Positions 1-12,312 of a stretch of DNA of 64,000 bases are shown here, one piece after another (position 1 is the stretch's first letter; every line of letters begins with the position of its first letter). The DNA is taken from NCBI GenBank assembly GCA_015178975.1, contig WHVD01000008.1, positions 124,001 to 188,000 of the forward strand, written 5' to 3'. A program made the position numbers and the translations under genes. The notes beneath the pieces are model-generated. The model was given only the letters and a program-made list of their open reading frames with translations, had not been told where the DNA came from and did not search any database. This DNA comes from Hysterangium stoloniferum (taxonomy: Eukaryota > Basidiomycota > Agaricomycetes > Hysterangiales > Hysterangiaceae).

Positions 1-2837
1 TTCCATACGGTCGCTATTGTCGGGCGTGGTAGGAACAGGAACACTGACTGCACTACCAAATCCACCAAAAGCAGGCTTAGAAGCATCGCTGGTACCAAAT
101 GATGGTGCGGCCCCGAATGTAAAAGCTTTCTTTTCTGCCGCAGGGGGAGGTGTAGAGGGCGTGGCGTTAAACGTGAATGATGGAGGCGTCGGTGAGGGTT
201 TCGGCGCGTTCTCTTCAGGCTTCGATTGGTCGAATAAAAAGCTCGGTTTAGCAGGTGTAACAGTAGCAGCCGCTGAACCGAATGAGAAGCTGGGCGTTGA
301 GGGAGTAGTCTGCGGCCTTTCTGTGGATGCTGCGGGTGTGGATACGCTCGGAGTACCAAAAGAAAAGGCAGGCTTTAGCACTGCTTCCGTGATCGGGGCA
401 ACTTCAGCCTTAGCAGCACCAAAAATATTCAAGGCTTTTGGAGCTTCCGCACTCAATGGAAACGCGGGCTTCAGGGCTTCAGGGGCTGCAGCCGGTGTAA
501 ATGAAGGTCCCGTCGTTGGAGCTGAGGTATCCCCAAAGCCACCAAAGGTGGACGGTTTATTCGTCTCTTCCGGCTTCTTTTCCATTTCTGCGGGAGCGTT
601 TGGTTTCTCCGTGGTCGTTTGGGCGCCAAACGTTTTTGAAGCAGTCCCTAGTCCTGTTCCGCTGGTGGCTGAAGGCGCATCGAAAAGAGTACCCCCGGGA
701 ATCGATGGCGGCGTGAATTGTAACTTGGTATTAGCAAAGAAGGCTGGCACACCACCTGTGGCAGGTGTTGAAATACTAGGCACGGAGATGGGCGGCGTAG
801 AAGAACTGAACGCAAACGGACTTGAGACGTCATCCGCAGGCTTCGGGACTGCAGGTATTATGGAGGATGTGCCAAAGCTAAATGGCAAAGTTGCAGGTGC
901 AGAACTGCCGTTTGTGCTAGCTTGCGGGACAGGTTCCGCCTGAATTTCGGAATCAGCTTTAGCAGGCGGGAACTCTGCAGCCGGTTTCAACGAAGTTACG
1001 GGCGGGCCCATGCGGGAGAGAAGGGAATCAAAGGACTGTGGCTGGGAGGGGAGAGGAGGTGGAGAATCCGCGATCGCAGATATGTCTGTTTGCATTCCAG
1101 CTTCAGACATTCGACGACTATTTGCGAGATCGGTTTGCATCTAACATGGGTAAAAATATGAGTCTTTTCAAGATGTCAATAAAGAATTACAAGATACGCA
1201 CCTTTGCATGATACTTTTTCAATTCCTCCACAGTCATAGGAACATCGTCATCGTCATCGTCCTTCAGCGAAAACTTATTTCTGTGCTTCTTCAGCTGCAC
1301 CGCAGGCGGGTGGTGACAATTGGTGGTGATACTGGGGGCACGCAAGCCCAGATAGGAATCGGTCTTTGACGAACGGACAGGGACATCAGTCTTGGGTACT
1401 ACCTGCGCAACGGATCGTGGCAATTTATTAAGGTCTTCCTTCTCTGCCCCCGCGGATATCCCATCCTGCTGACGGATGGCACTTTCCGCTTCACGTTCAA
1501 CATGGACATCGACTTCAGCAGTCTTCTCGTTCTTGCCTTCCGTCTCAGCTGCCTTTTGTTCCTCTTCGAGCTCTTGTTTGCGCCTTTGCAATAGCCTTCT
1601 CATGCCGGACATTTCCGTTGAATACGGTCCAATAAAGGCTGGGCGCCTTTTCTTTCGTTCCGGACTATGGTCGAAGCCGAATTTTGATGGAAGCGGGACA
1701 TGCACCTTACGTGGGCGACAACTTTCCGGGTATGATTGAGGTTGTAACCGAGGACTGGTGAGAGGGGTACGGTAACTCTCCAAGCTCGCGAGGGTGCGTT
1801 CAGCGTGGCTTGCGGCTTTGCTCGGAATACCTATAATTGGGTGAATGATAAAGACAACGGCGACAAGGACCAGTAAACTTACGTTGGGAAGGCATATCCG
1901 TACCGATGAGCATACTTGACGTTGACTTCTCCGGTAGGGGTGTCATCGGCTAGAAAAAAAAGTAAATATTGGTCATTCGAATAGCTGAGTGCGCAACAAA
2001 ACTACACACCTGTTTTGTCTGCGATAACAATGACATGATAGGACCTTCGGACAAATCTCTGGAACCCTGTCTCCGGAACAAATTCGGAGGCGCCGGGCTA
2101 GAAGCGGGAGGACGCGTAAACGTTGGGACGGGGGGGATGGGGACCGGAATGAGCGGTGGCGCAGTTGAATTGCGAGTTTTGCGCTTTGGGCTTGGGCCAA
2201 ACGTCGCACCAGCAGGCTGAGGCGTGACACTAACACGAGAAAAGCTACGAGCGAAAGGTGATGGAGGAGGCATAGATCGATCCCTAGTAGCGGAACGACG
2301 AGCTGAAAATAATTCCTGGGGCTCAATAGACATAGAAACATGTGATAGCGCACGAGCAGGCGGGAATGGCAAGTTGTGGGCCACGACATCGGCTGGCTGC
2401 TGATCGACGGACATCGAGCGTGCAGGAGGGACGCCATTAGCGACATCCCACAGAGGAATGTGCAATTTCTTGCGCGAGGCGAATAGCGTAGAAGGTGGGT
2501 CTAAGTACCCCACCGTTAAAACCTCTTCCCCTGGATCTGGGCTGTCGAGGCGAACGCGCTTCGCTCTAGGTGGCGTGCCACTGCGTTCCGTGTAATCAAC
2601 CTTCCTTTTCTGTAAGGAATCTTCAGAGACATGACTAGACTGCTCCTGATTGTCGCCAGGCGATAGCCATGCGAGAGGCGCAGTGACGAAACTTTTTAGA
2701 GTGCCCAGCAATGACGACGACTGGTGTAAGTCTACGTCTCTTGCTGTGCGATGAGATGCTATAGGACGTGCATATGGATGAGTTCTCGACTTTGCAGATA
2801 CTCTGGATTGCTTTGTCGAGCGCAACGGTTCTGGCAT
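1..2837 (-). CDS. FG-repeat nucleoporin of the Nup1/Nup60/Nup153 type (3' end outside window)
   Basis: Likely nuclear-basket nucleoporin. Reading leftwards from the ATG at 2837, exons are about 2837-2010, 1949-1883, 1830-1202 and 1140 to beyond position 1, joined by short GT-AG introns (for example 2009-1950 and 1201-1141). The N-terminal region is basic and contains a short stretch near residues 42-56 (LLGTLKSFVTAPLAWL) that could form an amphipathic, membrane-binding helix, as known for Nup1, Nup60 and Nup153. The last exon is rich in FG and GFG motifs separated by Ser/Thr/Pro/Ala spacers, the normal composition of an FG domain that binds transport receptors. Exon 3 includes a charged, Glu/Lys-rich segment. 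The FG class is clear; the exact orthologue is inferred. It shares a promoter of about 130 bp with the divergent phosphoesterase gene. Confidence 0.82.
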
Positions 2838-2971
2838 CGAGCGGGAGCAAGTGTGAACCGTGGCAGAAGCGCGGACTTTAAATCCAGACCTAATGCAATG
2901 TCATATAGTTGACTGGACACTGCCTCTCATGTACGGCTGCGCCCCCCTCACGCCACCCTATCTTCACCCAC
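2838..2971. promoter_or_regulatory. Short divergent promoter region
   Basis: These 134 bp separate the ATG of the nucleoporin (minus) from the preferred ATG of the metallophosphoesterase (plus). Both transcripts must start here or inside the neighbouring gene. I see no clear TATA box. Confidence 0.4.
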
Positions 2972-4083
2972 ATGCTGAACTATCAGTTCTTTGACGACTA
3001 TAACATTGATGACCCACCCTCTCATCCCGGACGTGGCTGGACGCGCTTTGTTTGCATCTCCGACACTCACAGTCGCATCTTCCAGGTCCCACCTGGAGAT
3101 GTCCTTCTTCATGCTGGGTGATGACAAGTCGATGTGTTCAGCTTGCAGCAGTTCTGACGGAGGCTTCTAGCGACCTCTCCAGCTGGGGTAACGTATCGAC
3201 TTTAAGGAAGACAATGAACTGGATCATGACATTGCCTCACGCCACCAAGATGTGAGGATCTTTCACCGCAGACATGCTCGTTATTTATATGATGCAGTCT
3301 CATCGCAGGAAATCATGATGTACATACCCTTTCAACGCACTAGTAATTAATCTCTAAAGGTGGTTACAGCATTGCCTCGACGAGACGAACGAATACCATA
3401 CAAAGAAGGTGAACACCACTTGGCGACCAGAATAACCCATATTCATTGCCCCTAGGATAAACAGATCGCACTTGACCTGATGCGTGGTCCGGCTGCTCAG
3501 AAAGCTGGAATTATCTATCTGGAGCATGAAGCTGCCGAATTTATTGCACAGGGCCGGCGCTGGAAGGTCTACGGTTCACCTGTGAGTGAATGAGAGACGT
3601 GGTGTTTCGTTATTCTTGTATGTTCATTTCACATTGAAGGCCACACCTGTCTACGCCTTGGGTGCATTTCAGTACGACGGGTCTTCCAGCGCTGAAGCTA
3701 AAGGTATATCTATACGGTCGCCCACGCACTCTACTGAACTACTTTCTCCCTCAGAAATTTACGATCGTATTCCCATGGACATTGATATACTTCTTACGCA
3801 TGGCCCTCCCTATGGGGTTCATGACGTGACAAGTCGAGGAAAGCATGCGGGCTGCAAATACATGTCAGACAAACTGTCTGAGCTTGATATGGCCCGCTGC
3901 AGACTGCATGTTTGGGGACACATTCATGAGGCCCGAGGAGTAAGTATCAATAAAGAACGTGTCCAGGTTAATGCGGCCATCGCACATCATGGTCGTCCTA
4001 TTATCGTTGATTTACGGAACGGCAATAGTCCTCAGAATAATTCGCTCCTACATGAGCTAGTAGAGAATATGTCGCTGAATTGA
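2972..4083 (+). CDS. Calcineurin-like metallophosphoesterase, MPPED1/2-like
   Basis: Predicted metal-dependent phosphoesterase of the small MPPED/239FB-like branch. Seven exons fit well: 2972-3117, 3171-3251, 3298-3319, 3370-3408, 3456-3581, 3640-3703 and 3755-4083. Spliced, they bring together the metal-binding motifs in order: SDTHSR, HAGDLSSWG, AGNHDHCLDE, THGPPYG and WGHIHEARG. The exon joins at HAG|D and at NHD|H restore family motifs that look broken in the raw frame, which supports the model. The chosen ATG (2972) lies just before the conserved core; an in-frame ATG at 2909 would add 21 residues. The substrate is unknown; the mammalian relatives act on cyclic nucleotides only weakly. 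No signal peptide is seen, so it is probably cytosolic. Confidence 0.88.
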
Positions 4084-5122
4084 AGGTTTGAGAGTAGTCA
4101 AGTAGTCACAATTTCAATTTCAGTTTGACACACCCGCTTTAGTGATATGATATTGGTGCTGTACTTCGTATTTGTTCCCAGACACTGGCATATGTTTGTT
4201 TTTGGAGGCCCAATACTGGCTTTCGAAATAAATTTGTCTGAATTGCATATGCGTCACTTGGAATTAAATTCGAAACACATGTTATAATACATAGTCAAAA
4301 TCCGTACACCTGGGAATAATCCACAGACTCGGGAAACAAGTGCATGTTATCCCATAATCCTGGACTGCCACGCCATCCAAGAATTCAGTTAAATTGCGTA
4401 GTCTTATAAACCAACGACACGTAAAAACTTGCACGATATATATTCCTTCCATCCAACCTTCACCTTAGGGCTGAGATCATTAGCCGAAAAGGTTACAGCC
4501 GAGTACGTTATCCCTGAAGTAAATATATGACTCGTCGGAAAAATAATATAATCCAGATTTTCTTTGCATGAATACGACTCTGAGCATTTGTCCTTCCAGG
4601 TTTCCTTTATTCACGAATTGATCTTCTCCGAGCCAATATTTTCCTATCACGGTGTCTCATTATATTCCCTAACCGCAGTCATATTCGATGCTGCGATGTC
4701 CGGCAGAAAACATTTTTATTACTATTTACTCATGCAAGTCAGAGGGACGTATCAGTTTTATGACGGCAGAAGCGTACGGAGGTGACAGGATGGAGAGAGA
4801 ACAAGGAAAGGAAACGGAAGCATGAGGAAACGAGAGAGAAAAAAAGTGGTAGGAGGGCGCTGTGTATGTTATCTCCTTGTCAGCACTCCGTCGTCACGTC
4901 TTGTCACATCGTATATATACCACGTCTTATGTAGATATAAGAACGAAGCTTTCTCTCTCTCTCACCACCACCATCTTGTTGCTCTTGCGATAGTCAAGAG
5001 TCAAGACCGTAAGAACTTCAAGCGCCGCTTCGAACGGCTGCGCCTTTGCCGCTTACATCAGGGTGGGTGGTTGGAGTCTTTGCCAGAGGGAACGCTCGTC
5101 ACTCTATCATTCATAGTCTGCC
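4084..5122. other. Intergenic, contains the SPT16 promoter
   Basis: No convincing gene. The right half has a TATA-like run at about 4911-4919 and a CT-rich tract at about 4950-4975, both common near fungal transcription starts, ahead of the SPT16 ATG at 5123. The left half is AT-rich with nothing recognisable. Confidence 0.5.
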
Positions 5123-8100
5123 ATGGTCGTCGAGCTTAATACTAAGCTATTCAGCGAACGTGTTGGGCTCATACGTGACGCGTGGACGGTTCGTTAATGA
5201 TGTATTCGCCTTTGACCGTGTTTTTAACGGCGCAAATATTGTCTTTACCAGAGCGCGAAAAATAAGGAAGCGTACGAGGCTTTGGGCGATGTAGACGCGA
5301 TTCTACTAGTCGCGGGAGATCCTGCTGGCGAGGAAGAGCCTGTGCGCAAGACCACCGCGTTCCAAGTGAGTGCTCATTTCACGCGTTTTTGGCGTGTTTA
5401 TAAACACCTTCTCTCGTGTCATAGACGTGGCTTTTGGGATATGAGTTTCCTTCCACGCTGCTTTTATTTACAAAAGAAAAAATTTACTTTTTGTGTTCGG
5501 CATCTAAAGGTGCGTATTTGCCACATATCCCTAATTTTTCGACCTTAACGCACGTGAAAACGACAGCCAAGGTTCTCATCCAGATTGAAAAGTCAAATCC
5601 GTCGGTTCCCGTAGAGATCCTTGCGCAGGCAAAGCCAAAAGACCCACCCACGGATGCATTCCCGAACTTCGTACAATTGTATGCCTCCCAAAGCAAAGTG
5701 GGAATGATTACCAAAGAGAAGCACACTGGAAAAGTTGTTGAGGAGTGGGAAAAGGCATTAACGGAGCAGGACGTGAAAGTTGAAGTCGTTGATATTGCGC
5801 ATTGTGTCTCATCTTTTATGGCTGTCAAAGATGACGAGGAACTTGTGAGTGCCATGACCCGTAGTTTGCTGTATGTGCAACTTACGGTGGTGTCGGGCAG
5901 AAATGGATGCGCATAGCCGCAAATTTGAGTTCCACATTATTAACTCACCATGTCGCTGCGAAACTTGAACAAATCCTCGACAAGGAAACGAAGATAACAC
6001 ACGTAGCATTCGCAGACCAGATCGAGAGCCGTATTGGAAGTGGCGATGGCGAACGAGCACCGGATATGCGTGTTTGGAGTAAAGGTCGAGGCTTAGCAGA
6101 TGTAAGGTGTATTATAATGTTCTATATTGTCCTTTCACGCATTGTTTTTTAGGTGGATTGGTCGAGTGTTGAATTTGTATACTCTCCAGTCATCCAGTCT
6201 CAAAATACGAAGGATGGGTACGATCTGCGGGCTTCCGCCGAATCTTCAGAGGACAATATGGCCCATAAGGGTATTTTCCTGACTTCACTAGGTATACGTT
6301 ACAAAAGCTACTGTTCAAACGTCGGTCGTACTTTCATGGTGGATCCCAGCAAGGTAGGAACCATCTAACTTCCACATGTCTCAATTGCTAATCCACTATT
6401 TTGCATTTTCATGTAGGAACAAGAAACCAATTACGATGTATTGCTCGCCCTCCAGGCCGAACTACTCACGGTCATGAGGGACGGTACTCCCACTCGAGAC
6501 GTTTATGCTCACGCCCTTAACTTCATCAAAAACAAAAAACCCGAGCTTGAACGATACTTTCTTAAATCCATCGGTTTCGGTATGGGAATGGAATTCCGCG
6601 ACGCCGCCTATTTGCTGTCACCGAAAAACAACCGTATTCTAAGAACGGGTATGGTATTTTGTTTGTCATTGGGCTTACAGGGCTTGGAGGATAAGGATGG
6701 AAGCAAGTGCGTTGCCTAGCATCCACACAGTATGCACTACTGATTCGTTCCAGCAGATACGCGCTGTCTCTGATCGACACAGTACGAATCACAGTTGACA
6801 AAGCAGTTTGCTTGACCGACGGTATCAAATCGCCGAAAGATTTCCTTTTCTTCTTTGTACGCATTCTATCCTTATTTCCCTTGGTTTCTAGCTTATCATA
6901 ATTAGGACGATTCGCCAAAAAAAGAAATTACCACGCCGGCCAAACCTAAGAAGTCCTTGCCAGCGGCAATCAAAAACGGGAAATCTTCACCGGCTGTTAA
7001 AGTTGTTGGAACTAAAGTGCTTCGTGGCAAAACACGTGCCGCTGCGTCAGAAGACGCGTTAGAGGTTCAAGCTAAGCTTGCCGCGCATCAGAAGCTCTTG
7101 CATCAGCAGCGCCAGCAGGAAGGTTTGGCTCGTTGGACTGGTGAAGAGGGGGATTTACTAGGAAAGGAAGGTAAACAATGGAAGAAATTCCAGAGTTACA
7201 AAGGTGAAGCTGGACTACCGAGCGAGATTGAGGATATGAGGGTAAGCACTTTCAACATTGTGATGTGATCCTGGTTAACGGCCAAATAGATTCACATTGA
7301 TCGAAAGAACATGTCTGTCATCTTACCCATCAATGGATTTGCCGCTACCTTCCACATTAATACAATTAAAAACGCAAGCAAGTCTGATGAGGGCGATTAT
7401 ACTTTCCTTCGTATAAATTTCCAAACACCTGGACAATTGGCTGGGAAGAAGGAAGACACAGTACGTGGTCGCGATATGTGACGGTTCACAAGGTAATAAC
7501 AGTTAGCCGAGCTTAGCCTTTCGAAGACCCGGATGCGACTTTCATTCGCTCCCTTACATACCGATCTCCAGATGGGCATCGGTTTGATCAACTGTTTAAA
7601 CAGATAACCGAGCTCAAAAAAGAAGTTAACAAACGAGAACAGCAGAGAAAGGCAATGGCGGATGTTATTGAACAAGATTCCCTAGTTGAGGTCAAAGGTC
7701 GTCGACCGCACAAGTTGCCAGAAGTATTTGTTCGCCCGGCACTAGATGGCAAGCGTTTACCAGGGGAGGTTGAGCTTCATCAAAATGGCTTGCGATACGT
7801 GTCGCCTCTAGGCTCCCAAAAGATCGGTATGTTTTGTCCTGCTTTACGGTATTTGACCATGTCATTTAGGTAATTATAGATATTCTCTTTAGCAATATCA
7901 AGCATTTCTTCTTCCAACCCTGTGACCATGAGTTGCTTGTTATCATCCATGTCAATCTCAAATCCCCGATCATGATCGGCAAGAAAAAGGCCCATGTATG
8001 CTATTATGTTTTGCCCTTATGATTTCCCCTTTCTCATGTTTTGATAGGATGTACAGTTCTACCGTGAAGCTTCTGAAGTCCAATTTGACGAGACAGGAAA

Positions 8101-9206
8101 TAGGAAGCGGAAGTTTAGGTATGGTGACGAGGATGAAATTGAACTAGAACAAGCCGAAAGAAAGCGAAAACATGCTCTTAACAAAGAATTCAATGCCTTT
8201 GCAGAAAAGTGCATGGACGTTTGTTCAAGCTCCGTGAGTAGCCGAAATTTCAAAGGATTCTGGTAGATTCTTATGTCACAGACCGGCGAAACCATGGAGG
8301 TCGAAATTCCCTTCCGGGAACTCTCATTTGAAGGTGTTCCACACCGGACGAATGTTCGCCTACAGCCAACAACGGACTGCCTGGTACATCTTTCCGACCC
8401 CCCTTTCTTGGTCGTGACCATGTCGGAGATCGAGGTGGCATCGCTGGAGCGTGTACAGTTTGGCTTACGCCAATTTGATATGATTTTAGTCTTCAAAGAC
8501 TTCCGAAAACAGCCATTGTCAATCAACTCGATACCTAGTTCCCAAATGGATGATGTGAAGCACTGGCTGGAGTTCGTAACAACATACCTATATTTTGCTT
8601 CATATACTGATATATCATTGTTTCGTGAAGCTCGTCTGACATCCCTATGATGGAGTACAGAGTAAACTTGCATTGGGGACCTATCATGAAATCGATCAAC
8701 GAAGGTCCTTATGACTTTTTTTTACAAGGCGGTTGGCTGGTCATCGGCGGAGGTGCCCTGTCCGATGCAGTAAGTACATTTGCCCTACTTAGAAAAACTC
8801 AGTTTATATATCATCGGTAGGAAATATCCTCCGAATCTGAGGAGGAGTCGGATTTCAAGGCTGAAGATGATGTGCTTGAAGAATCAAGCGCCAGTGACGA
8901 TGATGAAAGTGATTACGACGGCTCTGATGCCAGTGATGATGAAGGCAGTGGATCAGATGATTTCGGGGGAGAAGACAGTGAAGGTTAGAATTTGTCTCAC
9001 CTTAACAGCCTGGCTGAACCTCTTTAATTCGAGTAGGTGATGACTGGGACGAATTGGAGCGCAAGGCTGCTAAGTCCGACAAGAAGCGGGAAATTAATGG
9101 CAAGGGCGGCGGTTCGGATTCTGAATCAGATAGACCAAAGAAGAAAAACGGAGCCAAAACAAATGGCAAGCCTGTACCTAAGGCGAAGGCGAAGGGGAAG
9201 CGATAA
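5123..9206 (+). CDS. SPT16: FACT complex subunit Spt16
   Basis: Histone chaperone subunit of FACT, which moves H2A-H2B dimers during transcription and replication in the nucleus. I could follow 17 exons: 5123-5188, 5252-5365, 5425-5509, 5567-5844, 5901-6101, 6153-6353, 6417-6706, 6757-6856, 6906-7241, 7290-7460, 7517-7826, 7880-7995, 8048-8233, 8282-8571, 8631-8769, 8821-8983 and 9037-9206. The N-terminal part is the catalytically dead aminopeptidase-like domain ([38 protein letters not shown]). The Spt16 dimerisation region ([12 protein letters not shown]) and the Rtt106-like PH region ([13 protein letters not shown]) follow, then [18 protein letters not shown] and an acidic Asp/Glu/Ser tail ending in a short Lys-rich stretch. 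The total of roughly 1,000-1,050 residues is normal for the family, and all exon joins keep frame. Confidence 0.96.
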
Positions 9207-9673
9207 TTTGTTTTGTATCTTACTGTTTCCTCTTGTGTATTATCATACTTATTCCCTTTGGTATTTGGTATTCACTACGCTCGCTTAGCGGTCGTTTGGG
9301 CGCTAAGACCCTCTTCACAAATATACCTCACGCCTATCCCGAAATTATGTTTTACTCAGCCACGCATCCGTCCTTTATCTGTTTCGTTCGAGGCATAGAT
9401 AAGCAAGTAAAACTGAGTTCGATAACGTCCTTAAAAATGTATTTCTTTTGTTAGTAATACTTGGTTGATAGATCTCGGTGGCGAAGTCGGTCATCGTGTA
9501 GTTAAGTAATATCTAATGCACCCGTTATCGCTATCCAGTTTATAAATGGATACATCCTTGCAGGATGGAAATCTCAGCGTTGCATGCATGTGGTATAAGC
9601 CGACAATGATAAATAAACCATGATAGCTGCACGGAACAGAACATCTACCAGAACACGGTCATTTGATGATATA
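9207..9673. other. Intergenic between convergent genes
   Basis: 3' flanks of SPT16 (plus) and of the 2OG oxygenase (minus). Short open frames here have no family features; I see no further gene. Confidence 0.5.
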
Positions 9674-11232
9674 TTACACAACATTGGGAGCATGTTCCGT
9701 TCCTCGAGAAGCTCGCCAAGTTTCAGGTCCCTGATAGTAAACAACCTCAATGAGCAAAAGGTTGAAATGAGAAAAATGATGACAGACAGTACGGTTTGCA
9801 ACCCGCTGATTCCTGATCCTACGGGCAAACCACTCGCCGGCAGTCACATCCTCCCCGATATCCATAGGCTTTTTCTCGGAGGCATCAGCGATAAGTGGTG
9901 ATTGTATGAGAGGGGCCATAATTGCTGACGTCGCTGGCCTAGGATGCCGCGGGAGGCAAATCAGCGGCCTATCCAATGTCGAATAGCAGTTCTTTATTTA
10001 CCGTAAAAAATAAACTAAGCTCCACCTATAAAATTGACTTTGTAGACCTGGAGCGGGGACAACGCGATGTAGATTTGAGCGGCTGCGGATTCAGTTTAAA
10101 TTCTCTTTTTCACCAAAACTCGGCAATAACGTACAGAATGCCCCCAGAGTATACGGAAAGGGAGTCGCCGATGTTACATATCGCATGACCTGGGAGCGGC
10201 TGATGGGAATTTTAATGAGGAAATTATCTACGGGCACATTGAATGAGATACTTTAATGTATTGCCACGTTTGGGTTCCTGGAACCAAAACCTGCAGTCCG
10301 CCTAGGACATTATGGTGAAGGATTGACTAAAAAGGCTAGGTAACAGCTGATCGTACGAATCAAATATACGCACGAGAGACCCAAAATCCGTGTGAGCTCC
10401 GATACCGACGTGATCTTTCGTTATTGCTTTTGGAGGATTTCGAATTATTCTGCTCTCGCTCCCGCTATGTTCGTTAGAATCGTGTTTCTGCCTCAATATT
10501 TCCCGAGGGAGCCCCAGACGGTCGCTCATGATGTCCATCAGTGTACGATTAATATCATCCGACGTAGTTATAAATTCTTTGATGGTAGACATGCTGCTTT
10601 CTATGCAAGGGGGATAAACACGGTGTATGATCTCAGGCCTTCCGAGGGCATCATCCTTGGAAACGCTGTAGACAATTAACAGTCATTGAGGGAGGTCAAA
10701 GAAGAATAAGAGTATCGCACTTCATAAATTCTACTGTGTCAAGGCTTCCATATTCATCTGTGTTATTTGCACCGGCAGCCTTATAGCTTTTTACGGCTAT
10801 TAGAGTGCGAGATTAAACTCAATTGCAGCAGGGCACTCACCCAAAGGAACAACCAGAGTCTCCCTGTTCGTATTTCATTTTCTCGTCAAAAGGCAGAGCC
10901 ATGGTCACTTTGCCTATATCCCACATTGGTTGAGGTGCGACCCCATGATTCTTCAGACTGATACCACATAAGATTTGAAATAATGATACGACGCGAGTTC
11001 AAATGCATACTAGAAAAACCCGAGGCTCGTGCATGCTTTCCAAAATATATCCTACCACGTTAAAAAACAAACGTCATGCCACCCCACTAGTGGTATAAAG
11101 TGCAGGGACAATACTGACCGCCTCTGATGCATCGTCGTTTTTCAACTTCTCGTAGTCAATGACAAGTAAGGGGTGGGTGGGAACATCGTCAGGAAAAGGT
11201 GGAAGCTCGTTAACCGGAGAGTCGATATCCAT
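9674..11232 (-). CDS. 2-oxoglutarate/Fe(II) oxygenase, isopenicillin-N-synthase-like family
   Basis: Non-haem iron dioxygenase. Leftwards from the ATG (11232) the exons are about 11232-11119, 11051-11011, 10957-10841, 10786-10721 and 10665 onward, then several short exons to the TAA at 9676-9674. The spliced product shows the DIOX_N-type start (VIDYEKL, FWKACTSLGFFYLKNHGV), then GIGAHTDFGSLSILHHNVLG with the iron ligands His and Asp (HTD), VPGTQTWQYIKPLPGHAI, the distal iron ligand His in SNLHRVVPAP, and the Arg-x-Ser that binds 2-oxoglutarate in FYRWSLVYFLRP. The C-terminal EWFARRIRNQR and GPETWRASRGTEH are typical of the fungal members. About 350 residues, intact. The substrate cannot be told from sequence. 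The nearby genes are housekeeping, so no biosynthetic cluster is suggested. Confidence 0.9.
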
Positions 11233-12312
11233 CGTCTTGCCGTAGCTGGACTAGAAGTAATGGAGAATGAAATCAATGGGTCGGGTTATTTGCTCCGTCC
11301 TCTTAAGATCTCTGGTAAGTCCGTGGTCGGACAACGAGATGTCAATCAGATGTCTCTCCCACCACTATTACCCACCTTCATGGCGCCAGGGCCCTCGGGA
11401 AATGTAACCAATGGCGCTGAAGAACAGCTCAAGTCATTCTTCGGATCTACGCAACCTGAGCAAGAATATGTGTCCCAAGGACGCCTAGGGAACCTTCACA
11501 ACACCATCCGCAGGATAAGACTTGTGGGCCGTCATTCCCGAACTAGTGGGCATAGATGAGTAGACAAGTTTGATAGAGTAAATGCAGCGGCAGATGCATC
11601 CATATATGACGAGCATAATCTGCGCACTTAGTAGTGGTGGCAACGATCAGATGACTCGGAAGCAACAAATGCCATAGTTGAATAAGAGATTTTCCTGTAG
11701 GAACGTTCAATTCGTTCAGATTCAACACTACGCATTGTTACAGCTACGATGTCGGATCGATATGTCAATTAGGTCAATACGCCAAAGCAAACTGGTTTGG
11801 ACAAATTGCCCAGAGTCACGAACAAACGACAGAGATAGTAAGATAGTTGCCTTTTAGCCCTTCCTCTGATGTTTATTTTATTTTAAATTCTCATATAAAA
11901 TATCGTCGACAATTTCTTAAAGCTACACATTCTATAAATTAACTACATATAAGCAAACTATTTTTTTCAAGTAGAATAATAATTGGTAGTGGCTCAAGTC
12001 CTATCAGAGTTTGGTTGACGTCCGGAGCCGGTTGCATATGATGTCCCCATGTTAAGGCTCACCGCCCACCCTTAGCAAAGGTGAATAATAGATGCAATGT
12101 GCTCTCAAGTAATATTATAATATAATGACTTACATTTGCTGACATTAATATTCATCAGCAGAGATATCAGGGCCAGAATCAACCAGGACAAATATCATCA
12201 CATCAATGTGTCATGTTCAGCAACTTCAAGGAATGGTATAGGTGAAGATACGTGAAAGGAAAGATATCGAAAGCAAAATGCGAAAATAAAGTGACGTCCC
12301 CCCACATGAATA
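11233..12312. other. Intergenic, AT-rich
   Basis: Upstream region of the 2OG oxygenase and downstream region of the Skt5-like gene, both on the minus strand. The stretch 11830-12160 is strongly AT-rich. No supported coding region or repeat was seen. Confidence 0.5.

Noticed and set aside
17..943. 308-codon plus-strand open frame rich in Gly/Val/Pro
   Set aside because: It is the antisense of the FG-repeat exon of the nucleoporin; the minus strand has the recognisable FG motifs and splice sites.
3100..3180. Stop right after the HAG motif of the metallophosphoesterase
   Set aside because: An intron at 3118-3170 restores HAGDLSSWG, a perfect family motif.
8059..8673. 204-codon minus-strand open frame in SPT16
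   Set aside because: Antisense of SPT16 exons, with no family features.
9674..11232. Secondary-metabolite cluster around the 2OG oxygenase
   Set aside because: Neighbours (SPT16, Skt5-like) are housekeeping genes; no synthase, transporter or regulator of a cluster is present.
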